Shown here one piece after another: positions 7,688 to 15,024 of a stretch of 64,000 bases of DNA (position 1 is its first letter; each line of letters begins with the position of its first letter). The notes under the pieces are model-generated. The model was given only the letters and a program-made list of their open reading frames with translations. It was not told the origin of the DNA and ran no database searches. Location: positions 310,001 to 374,000 of the forward strand of contig NZ_JAWQFO010000004.1 of NCBI RefSeq assembly GCF_033436665.1. The letters run 5' to 3'. The position numbers were made by a program, and so were the translations under genes. Source of the DNA: JAWQFO01 sp033436665 (GTDB lineage Bacteria; Pseudomonadota; Alphaproteobacteria; Rhodobacterales; Rhodobacteraceae).

Positions 7688-8955
7688 CGCTCGTCCAGTT
7701 TCTCCAGCGCGCCTTGGAAGAAGTCCTCGGTGCCGAAATTGCCGGATTTCAGCGCCAGGGCGATCTCCGCACCCGCCGAATTGCAGTAACACCACGGCAC
7801 GCCGGGGGCGATCTCGGCGCCAATGTCAAGCCGCGCGACGCCAAGCGCACCCGTCACCGCGCCCGAGGTTTCTCCGCCCGCCACCACGAAGCGGCGCGCG
7901 CCGAGATCGCGTGCCAGAACGGCAAGTTCGGCCAGCGCGTCCTCGACAAGCGTCCCGGCGCGCGCCACGCCGAGCGCGTCCTGTGCCGCCCGGACGTCGT
8001 CGGGATCGGCGCTGGCATAGACCAGCGGTGCCTGCGTCAGGTCCTGCGCCTGCAGCCAGTCCCGGGCCGGCCCGATCCCGTCGCGGTCCAAGTCCTCGGG
8101 GCGCAGTCGAAAGCCGGGCCGGCCCGCGTCTAGAAAGCTGCGCACCTGCGCCCGGGTCATCGCCGAACAGCTGCCCGACGCCACGAAGGCCTCGGGCGCG
8201 AGTCGCGGCTGTTCGGGACGCGACGCGCCTTCCCGGAGCTTGCCGGTCTCAGCCAGAAGGTCGGGCAGCGGCATCGCCACGGCCGACCCCCCGGTCATCA
8301 GCGCCATGTCACGGCAGGCACGTGCAATGGCGTCGAGGTCGGCATCCGCCACAGCGTCGACGACCACGTGTGCGATATCCTGTCCTGCCAGCCGGTCGAG
8401 TTCGGCCCGGATCGCCTCCGCGCCCTGCGCGACGCAAAGCCGGTCCACCAGCCCGACCTTGCCGGTCACTTGCGGCTCCAGAAGGCGCATCAGGTTGCTG
8501 TCGCGCATCGGCGTCAGCGGATGGTCCTTCATCGGGCTTTCGGCCAATGGTTGGCGTCCGACGAAGAGGTTGCCCATGAAGATCGACCGGCCATTCTCAG
8601 GGAAGGCCGGGCAGTAGATCGTCTGGCGCGCGCCGAGGCGGTCCATCAGCGCTTCGCTCACGGGGCCGATGTTGCCCTCCGGCGTGGAATCGAAGGTCGA
8701 GCAGTATTTCCAGAAGAACCGCTCGGCCCCTGCCGCGCGCAACCAGTCGAGCGCAGCACAGGCCTCGGCCACGGCCGTGTCGACCGGCGCGGTCCGGATC
8801 TTGAGGGCGATCACCTCGAACGGCGCCGGGTCGTCCGACGGCCCTTCGGGCAGGCCGATCCGAAGCGATACCTTCCGCCCGCTGCGCGCCAGCAAACCGG
8901 CAAGGTCCGTGGCCCCGGTGAAGTCGTCGGCTATGCAGCCCAGCAGAGTACTCAT
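7684..8955 (-). CDS. otnK: 3-oxo-tetronate kinase
   Basis: A 423-residue four-carbon acid sugar kinase. The N-terminal motif is GCIADDFTGATDLAGLLARSG, with KYCSTFDSTPEGNIGP in the substrate domain. The C-terminal nucleotide-binding domain has VVAGGETSGAVTGALGV. It phosphorylates 3-oxo-tetronate at O4. It overlaps ltnD upstream and otnC downstream, by 4 bp each, so the products are likely made in step. Its length fits the family. Confidence 0.92.
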   Translation of the reverse strand: MSTLLGCIADDFTGATDLAGLLARSGRKVSLRIGLPEGPSDDPAPFEVIALKIRTAPVDTAVAEACAALDWLRAAGAERFFWKYCSTFDSTPEGNIGPVSEALMDRLGARQTIYCPAFPENGRSIFMGNLFVGRQPLAESPMKDHPLTPMRDSNLMRLLEPQVTGKVGLVDRLCVAQGAEAIRAELDRLAGQDIAHVVVDAVADADLDAIARACRDMALMTGGSAVAMPLPDLLAETGKLREGASRPEQPRLAPEAFVASGSCSAMTRAQVRSFLDAGRPGFRLRPEDLDRDGIGPARDWLQAQDLTQAPLVYASADPDDVRAAQDALGVARAGTLVEDALAELAVLARDLGARRFVVAGGETSGAVTGALGVARLDIGAEIAPGVPWCYCNSAGAEIALALKSGNFGTEDFFQGALEKLDER

Positions 8956-9857
8956 GCCGTGCTGTCCGCCTCGCCGGGCAGCGTCAGCCCGGCGTTGCGG
9001 GCGTAGACCTTGGCGACGGCGGCGTCGTCCTCGTGCCCCAGCCCCATGTCGGCGGCGGCGACGAACTGCTGAAGGGCAGCGGCCGCGACGGGCGCGTCGA
9101 ACTGCGCGTCGCGCGCGATGTCGAGCACTATGCCGAGATCCTTGGGCCAGATGTTGACCGAGCTCAACGGCGTGTAGTCACCGGCGACGATATGCGGCGT
9201 GCGGTTCTCCAGCATCCAGCTTGTGCCCGCGCTCTTCGAAATCACCTCGAGGAAAGTTTGGGGGGCGATACCCTGCGACAGGCCGAAGGTCAGCGCCTCT
9301 GCCATGCTGGCCAGATGCACTCCGGCCAGCAGCTGGTTGGTAGCCTTCATCGCCGAGCCGGGGCCGGCGGCATCACCCAGTTCGAACACGGTGGTCGAGA
9401 CCGCGTCGAGCACCGGGCGGGCCGCAGCAAAGGCCTTGGACGTGCCCGAGGCCATCACGGTCAGCTCGCCACTCGCCGCCTTGCCGGCGCCACCGGAAAT
9501 CGGGGCATCGAGATAGAGTACGCCATGTTCGGCACAGCGCCTCTCCATCGTCCGCGCGAAATCCGGCGCGACGGTGGCGCAGGACAGCACGACCGCGCCG
9601 GGGCTGAGCGCCGGTACCACGCCGTCGGTTCCGAAAAGGATCGTTTCGGTCTGCGCGGCGTTCAGCACGACGCTGACCACCGCGTCGAGCTCGGAGGCCA
9701 TCTCGGCAAGTGTCGCCTCCGCGCCGCCTTCCGCGCGGAACCGCGCGACCTTTTCGGCGTCGACATCGCATCCGACAACGGTGTGACCCGCCTTCAGCGC
9801 ATTGGCCGCAAGGCCATATCCCATCGACCCCAACCCGATGACCGCGATGTTTGGCAT
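8952..9857 (-). CDS. ltnD: L-threonate dehydrogenase
   Basis: A 301-residue beta-hydroxyacid dehydrogenase. The Rossmann motif is IGLGSMGYGLAANALKAGH, the substrate segment DAPISGGAGKAASGELTVMASG, and the catalytic lysine region GSAMKATNQLL. LtnD oxidises L-threonate to 2-oxo-tetronate, the entry step for otnI, otnK and otnC. It is first in the operon. The 100 bp upstream, before the response regulator stop, must hold the promoter; no clear operator was seen there. The product could instead act on D-erythronate. Confidence 0.87.
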   Translation of the reverse strand: MPNIAVIGLGSMGYGLAANALKAGHTVVGCDVDAEKVARFRAEGGAEATLAEMASELDAVVSVVLNAAQTETILFGTDGVVPALSPGAVVLSCATVAPDFARTMERRCAEHGVLYLDAPISGGAGKAASGELTVMASGTSKAFAAARPVLDAVSTTVFELGDAAGPGSAMKATNQLLAGVHLASMAEALTFGLSQGIAPQTFLEVISKSAGTSWMLENRTPHIVAGDYTPLSSVNIWPKDLGIVLDIARDAQFDAPVAAAALQQFVAAADMGLGHEDDAAVAKVYARNAGLTLPGEADSTA

Positions 9858-9957
9858 GTCCGTTTCTCCCCCGTCTTTCCAGCGCCTTCCGGTCGGGCGC
9901 GCGCCGCCCTACACTGCCGGTCCACGGCGTTGAATCAACAGAAAAAAGACTTGGGCA

Positions 9958-10647
9958 TCAGTCGTCCTGCTCTTGCGACTCCACGCGGCGCAGCATGAAC
10001 CCGCGGTTGCGGATGGTCTGGATCTCGACGCCGAAATCCGACAGCGGCGCCAGTTTCTTGCGCAGATACCCGATGTAGACATCCACCACGTTTTCCGACG
10101 ACGTCCCCTCCTGCGCCCAGAGCGCATCGAAGATCGCGCCGCGAGACAGGACATCGCCACGGTGCCGATCGAGCATCTCTATCAAGGCAAACTCTCGCTC
10201 GGTCAGGTGTTCGGTCCGGTCCTGCCCTTGCACCGCCCGGGCCGCACGTTCGAGCCTGAACGCAGGGCGCGGCTGCGCGCTGGCGCGGCGCTCCTGCACC
10301 TGCAGGCGTGCCACCAGCTCGTCGAAGGCGAAGGGTTTCACGATGTAGTCGTCCGCACCAGCCTGGAGGCCGGCCGCCCGGTCCTCGACTTCGGCAAGCG
10401 CCGAGAGCATCAGGATCGGCTTTTCGTTGCCGGATCGACGCAGGCGTTCGACGAGGTCGATCCCGCTGAGCGGGCCGAGCATCACGTCGACGATCGCGGC
10501 GGACACCTCGGGCGCCGCGAACCGCGTCTCGGCGCCTTCGATGGTGGTCTCGGTCAAGGTGGCGTAACCGTGCATCCGCAGCCCCCGCGACAGGGCATCG
10601 GTGATCTCGGGGTCGTCGTCGACGATCAGGATGGTGGGCTGCGTCAT
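9958..10647 (-). CDS. OmpR/PhoB-family response regulator
   Basis: A 229-residue two-domain regulator. The receiver has the acidic pocket (VDDDPE), the phosphorylation site Asp54 (AIVDVMLGP) and the conserved Lys in IVKPFAF. A winged-helix DNA-binding domain follows from about residue 130, with LTEREFALIEML and a VDVYIGYLRKKL recognition region. It is encoded after the partner kinase, whose end is 10 bp away, and would be phosphorylated by it. Its target genes are not evident; the ltn operon is the next unit downstream. Confidence 0.93.
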   Translation of the reverse strand: MTQPTILIVDDDPEITDALSRGLRMHGYATLTETTIEGAETRFAAPEVSAAIVDVMLGPLSGIDLVERLRRSGNEKPILMLSALAEVEDRAAGLQAGADDYIVKPFAFDELVARLQVQERRASAQPRPAFRLERAARAVQGQDRTEHLTEREFALIEMLDRHRGDVLSRGAIFDALWAQEGTSSENVVDVYIGYLRKKLAPLSDFGVEIQTIRNRGFMLRRVESQEQDD

Positions 10648-10657
10648 GCGGCCGAGA

Positions 10658-12310
10658 CTATGCGCTGTGAAGCGGTAGAAAAACCGTTACCAAAGTCCCG
10701 GGCGCGTCTCCCAGCCGGAGTTCCGCGGGCACGGGGCTGTCGATCTCTAGCCGCCCCCCCTGTTGCTCGATGATCCATGTCGCGAAAGCCAGCCCGATGC
10801 CGAAGCCGCCGGGCTTCGGCGCGCCGGGCGCCTGCACGAACCGGCGCGTGACGGCGCTCAGCTCGCCGGGCGGGATCCCGCGGCCGTTGTCGATCACCCG
10901 CAAGGCGGCCGTGTCGCCCGTGCGCTCGGCCGACAGCCTGATTCGGCGGCCCTCGCGGGCGTGGCGCACGGCATTCTCGATCAACCCGGTTGCCACCTGG
11001 CGCACCCAGTTCGGATCGCCGGTCACGGGCAGGTCCGCCCCGGGATCGAGTACGGCCTCCATTCCGTTTGCGGCGACGATGCTGCGCATATCGTCGAGCG
11101 CGGCCGCCGCCGCGTCGCGCAGATCGAAGCGTTCGGCCTCCATGTTCAAAAGCCCCGACTCGGACCGCGCGATGCGCAGCAGATCGTCGATGCGCCTGTT
11201 GAGCCGGCGCGCCCGGTTCCGGATCGTGCCATAGGGACCGTCGGCCGGGGCCCCGGCTTTCAGGGCAAGATCGGCCTCCATCAGGATAACCGTCAAAGGG
11301 GTGCGCAACTCATGGCTGACGTCGGCGAAAAAGCGGCGGCGGTCCTCGTCGATCTTCTCAAGTGCAGCGTTGGCGCGGCGCAGCTCGTCGGTGCGCATGT
11401 CGATGGTCTGATTGAGCCGCCCCCATTCGGCGTCGACCTCGGAGCGGCGCTGCGCCAGCGCCGCGGCCATGGCATTCGTCGCCTTGAAAATCCCGCCGAT
11501 CTCGTCGTTCTCATGCGACGGCAGATCTACGGCGAAGTCTCCCGCCCCGATCCGCTGCGCGGCCTGCCGAAGCCGGTCGAGCCGCGACAGCTGCGGCCGG
11601 ACGAGCGCGAGGTAGAAGGCGCTGACCAGCAGTAGCGCAAGCAGCCCGACGGCAACCGCGACCCGGGTCAGGCGACTGCGCAGCGCGCCGATCTCGGCGA
11701 TGGCCGCATCCCGCACCCTGCGTTCCTCGGTGATGGCGGCGTTGAGCAGCGGGTCGAAGCCGATCGAAAAGGCGTTGATCTGCCCTTGCAGCCTTGCCGC
11801 ATGAAGTTCCGAGTCAAGCGTCGGATCGACCGAGCGGAACCGGTCGAGCGTCGTCTCGACCAGCGCCTCCATGCGCGCGATCCCGATGCTTTGCGTGGCG
11901 CGGCGCGACTGCGCGTCGAGCCCTTCGCCGGCCGCTTCGCCGACCTCGGCCTCGAGATCGCTCCGAATCGCGTCGAAGCTGCGCCCGATGCCCTCGGCAA
12001 GCCCCGAGACGCGGCCCTGCCGGGTTTCGGCATCGATACCGGACTGCGCGATCTCGTATAGCACCACGATCAGCGATCCGACCTGGTTCGCGAGATCGGA
12101 GAAGCGTTGAATATGACGCTCGGCCTCGACCGCCGTCTCGACCTGCCGCGACAGGCGTCCCATCCCGTAGATGGTCAGGCCGCTGGCCAGAACCGCGATC
12201 AGGCCGATCAGCCCGGCACCGACGGCCAGCCGTGCGCGCAGCGAACCGCGCAGGCCGCGGCCGTCATCGCGTTGCGCGCCTCCGTTCGCTTCATCTTGCT
12301 GTCGCGGCAT
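10658..12310 (-). CDS. Sensor histidine kinase
   Basis: A 550-residue membrane kinase. TM1 is at about residues 29-49 and TM2 at about 217-238, bracketing a largely helical periplasmic region of about 165 residues. A HAMP domain follows (about 239-290). The HisKA site is FFADVSHELRTPLT with His333. The ATPase domain has N box NAVRHA, G1 DNGRGI and GFGIGLAF. The start is the first ATG (12310); a TTG lies 36 bp further up. The helical sensor domain suggests small-molecule or envelope sensing, but no ligand can be named. Confidence 0.92.
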   Translation of the reverse strand: MPRQQDEANGGAQRDDGRGLRGSLRARLAVGAGLIGLIAVLASGLTIYGMGRLSRQVETAVEAERHIQRFSDLANQVGSLIVVLYEIAQSGIDAETRQGRVSGLAEGIGRSFDAIRSDLEAEVGEAAGEGLDAQSRRATQSIGIARMEALVETTLDRFRSVDPTLDSELHAARLQGQINAFSIGFDPLLNAAITEERRVRDAAIAEIGALRSRLTRVAVAVGLLALLLVSAFYLALVRPQLSRLDRLRQAAQRIGAGDFAVDLPSHENDEIGGIFKATNAMAAALAQRRSEVDAEWGRLNQTIDMRTDELRRANAALEKIDEDRRRFFADVSHELRTPLTVILMEADLALKAGAPADGPYGTIRNRARRLNRRIDDLLRIARSESGLLNMEAERFDLRDAAAAALDDMRSIVAANGMEAVLDPGADLPVTGDPNWVRQVATGLIENAVRHAREGRRIRLSAERTGDTAALRVIDNGRGIPPGELSAVTRRFVQAPGAPKPGGFGIGLAFATWIIEQQGGRLEIDSPVPAELRLGDAPGTLVTVFLPLHSA

Positions 12311-12381
12311 CGCGCAAGCATAGGCCGCGCGACGGAAGGCTGCCAATACGGACCGTGGTATCGCCGGCGGACACGCAGGGT

Positions 12382-12906
12382 TCAGAGCGTGTCGAGAAAG
12401 CCCCGGATGGCGTCACAGGCGAAATCGAGGATCGCATCGTCCCTGAGCAGACCGTCCTCGACCTTCTTTCTGGCGCTGGTCACGACGACCTCCTTGACCG
12501 GGTAGACCTTCGACAACATCCCGCTCAGGATGTATTTCAGATGCGCCTGCGCCCGAACCCCGCCCAGCGCGCCGCCGGAGATCGAGATCACGAAACAGTT
12601 CTTGCCGGTGAAGGGCGCATCGAAGGCCGGGCGCGAACCCCAGTCGATGGCATTCTTCAGCACACCGGGGATCGAGTAGTTGTATTCAGGCGTCACGAAA
12701 ATGACCCCGTCCGCGTCGGAAACGGCCTTCTGGAACGCGGCGACATTCGGGTCCTCGGTCAGGTCGGCGTTGTAAAGCGGCAGGGTGCCGATGTCCGCGA
12801 ACTCGAACAGCGCCTCGTCCTGCATGCGCTCGCGGATCGCCTTGGCCGTGGCGCGCGAGGCCGAAGCCGCGCGAAGGCTGCCGGGGATGAGCAGAATGCG
12901 TTTCAT
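12382..12906 (-). CDS. NADPH-dependent FMN reductase family protein
   Basis: A 174-residue flavodoxin-like reductase. It has the FMN phosphate loop PGSLRAASASRA, the PEYNYSIPGVLKNAIDW motif typical of NAD(P)H:quinone/FMN reductases, and a GGALGGVRAQ segment. Such enzymes reduce quinones, azo compounds or chromate with NAD(P)H. The start chosen is the ATG at 12906 with AAAGGA upstream; an ATG five codons earlier has a weaker site. It stands alone between the kinase and the NYN gene. Confidence 0.88.
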   Translation of the reverse strand: MKRILLIPGSLRAASASRATAKAIRERMQDEALFEFADIGTLPLYNADLTEDPNVAAFQKAVSDADGVIFVTPEYNYSIPGVLKNAIDWGSRPAFDAPFTGKNCFVISISGGALGGVRAQAHLKYILSGMLSKVYPVKEVVVTSARKKVEDGLLRDDAILDFACDAIRGFLDTL

Positions 12907-13101
12907 CGAAATCCTTTCCATGTCGGTCTGATCTGAGGTGCTAGCCCGATTGCCCGGCCCGGCAACCGGCGACCGGTCCGCGCGACTGCGGCCTTGCGGC
13001 GCAGCTTTGCGGTCGCAAGCGACCTCGCGCACTCAGACACGCCCCAATTTCACCGCATTGACCGCACAACCTGAGGGAGATCAAAACATAGCGGAGACCC
13101 A

Positions 13102-13758
13102 ATGCCCGACTCCATCGCCCTTCTCATCGACGGGGACAACATTTCAGCCAGCCACGCCGACAAGATCCACGACATCGCGGCGACGTGCGGGCGCGTGGAC
13201 ATCGCCCACGTTTACTTCAACGCCCAGACCAACTCGGGCTGGCATGATGTGCCGGCGTTCCGGACGTTTCATTCCGGGACCGGCAAGAATGCCACGGACG
13301 TTCTGCTGTGCGTCGACGCGATGGAGATGGCGCTCGCGGACGGGATCGGTCAGTTCGTCATCGCCACCTCGGACGGGGACTTCCGGCATATTGCCCACCG
13401 TCTGCGGCGGCTGGGCCGGGTCGTCACGGGTGTCGGGGACCATCACTGTCCGGATACGTTCAGGGAGGCCTGCACAGCGTTCGAGTGCCTCGACAAACCC
13501 AAGAAGACCGTTGAGGAACAGACGATTGAGGTTGTCGCTGCGTTGACGAAGAACTGTGTCGCGCCGGGTCTTTCCTCTGTCGCCAAGGAAATGCAGACCC
13601 GGTTCGGGATCACGAAGGCCGATCTGCCCGTTAACAACTGGCGGAAATACGTCGCCGGACAAGACCGCATCTTCAAGCTTGGCGGCGCGCCTCATCACCA
13701 GGTCGCGTTGAAACAGCCGCGCGGCAAGGTACTGCCGCTCACGTCCAAGGCATCCTAG
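13102..13758 (+). CDS. NYN-domain (PIN-like RNase fold) protein with OST-HTH-like C-terminus
   Basis: A 218-residue protein. Residues 1-130 are a NYN/DUF88 (LabA-like) domain with the acidic residues of the PIN-like nuclease site: LLIDGDNIS, NATDVLLCVDAMEMA and ATSDGDF. Residues 150-200 (LSSVAKEMQTRFG through NNWRKYVAGQDRIFKL) resemble the OST-HTH/LOTUS RNA-binding module. The combination suggests an RNA-processing or RNA-decay factor; this is inference. GGAG lies 8 bp before the ATG. Its stop is interleaved with the rhaI stop (CTAG). The role in the cell is unknown. Confidence 0.85.
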   Translation: MPDSIALLIDGDNISASHADKIHDIAATCGRVDIAHVYFNAQTNSGWHDVPAFRTFHSGTGKNATDVLLCVDAMEMALADGIGQFVIATSDGDFRHIAHRLRRLGRVVTGVGDHHCPDTFREACTAFECLDKPKKTVEEQTIEVVAALTKNCVAPGLSSVAKEMQTRFGITKADLPVNNWRKYVAGQDRIFKLGGAPHHQVALKQPRGKVLPLTSKAS

Positions 13759-14999
13759 CCCCGGTCCGCGACACTCGACTGGTAGCGGTCCATCTCGGCG
13801 ATGAGCGTCCTTCCTTCCGGCACGTCCTGACGCGCGCAGAACTCGGCCCAGACCGCTCCGAAGGGCAGGTCCTTGGCCTCTTCGGTCATCGCGAGGCGCG
13901 CGGTGAAGTCGAACCGTGCCTCGGCCTCCTGCAGCGCCGCGCGCGGCAGCAGCAGCGCCCGCAGCAGCGCCTTTTGCATGTTGCGTGTCCCGATGATCCA
14001 GGCGGCGGTGCGGCTGATCGTGGCGTCGAAGAAATCGAGCCCGATCCGGGTCTTGCCGAGCAGGTCGGCAAAAACCAGTTCCTGGCCCATCGCGAGGATC
14101 GCGTCGTCGAGCAGGATCACGTGATCGCTGTCCCAGCGCATCGGCCGCGAGACATGCAGCAGGATCTCGTCGAGCGACAGGGTGACGGCGCTGAGCTTGT
14201 CGGCGATGTTCTCGGTGGGGTGGAAATGGCCCATGTCGAGGCAGAGCAGCGTGCCCTTTCGGATCGCGTAGCCGAGGTAGAATTCGTGGCTGCCGACCGT
14301 GCAGGCCTCGACCCCGATACCGAAGAGCTTGCTCTCGACGGCGTCCAGCATCTCGGCGGCGTCCTGCGGCGGGGCGCACATCTCGTCGAGCGCGGCCTCG
14401 AGCCGGGCGCGGGCCGCCATGCGGTCGACGGGAATGTCCTTGAACCCGTCCGGCACCCAGATGTTGTTGACGGCCGCCGAGCCGAGCGCGCGTCCGATCT
14501 GCGCCGCGATCTCCCGCGTGCGCCGGCCATGCTCGATCCAGAAATCGCGGATGCCGGCATCGGGGTGGCTGAGCGTCAGGTTGTCCGCGGCCTTCGGGTG
14601 GCCGAAGAATGTCGGGTTGAAATCGAGCCCGATGCCAAGCCCTCGCGCCCAGTCGACCCAGGGGATGAAGTGTTCGTATTCGATCTCGTCGCGGTCCGGC
14701 GCCGCCTCGGTGTCGAGGTACATCGCGTGAAGGTTCATCCGGTGCGTTCCGGGAATGTTGCCCAGCGCGAACTCGAAATCGGCCCGCAATTCGCCGGGGT
14801 TGCGCGCCCGGCCCGGATGATCCCCGGTGGACTGAATGCCGCCGCCCACCGCTGCACCGCGCTTTTCGAAGCCGGCGACGTCATCGCCCTGCCAGCAGTG
14901 GATCGAGATCGCCACTTCGGCCAGCCGCGCAATGGCCGCTTCGCTGTCCACGCTCCAATCCGCAAAGACCTGGCGCGCGCTGTCATATGCCGCAGTCAT
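13755..14999 (-). CDS. rhaI: L-rhamnose isomerase, rhizobial type
   Basis: A 414-residue isomerase that converts L-rhamnose to L-rhamnulose. Visible features are AISIHCWQGDDVAGFE, a block of metal-ligand residues (GLDFNPTFFGHPKAADNLTLSHPD), CLDMGHFHPTEN and RWDSDHVILLDD. The last ones hold the Asp/His ligands of the rhamnose isomerase TIM barrel. GGGAGGG precedes the ATG at 14999. It follows rhaD by 25 bp, the rhaD-rhaI order described in Rhizobium. Length is normal. Confidence 0.92.
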   Translation of the reverse strand: MTAAYDSARQVFADWSVDSEAAIARLAEVAISIHCWQGDDVAGFEKRGAAVGGGIQSTGDHPGRARNPGELRADFEFALGNIPGTHRMNLHAMYLDTEAAPDRDEIEYEHFIPWVDWARGLGIGLDFNPTFFGHPKAADNLTLSHPDAGIRDFWIEHGRRTREIAAQIGRALGSAAVNNIWVPDGFKDIPVDRMAARARLEAALDEMCAPPQDAAEMLDAVESKLFGIGVEACTVGSHEFYLGYAIRKGTLLCLDMGHFHPTENIADKLSAVTLSLDEILLHVSRPMRWDSDHVILLDDAILAMGQELVFADLLGKTRIGLDFFDATISRTAAWIIGTRNMQKALLRALLLPRAALQEAEARFDFTARLAMTEEAKDLPFGAVWAEFCARQDVPEGRTLIAEMDRYQSSVADRG

Positions 15000-15024
15000 G
15001 TTCTGCCCTCCCTTGGTCCGCGCC

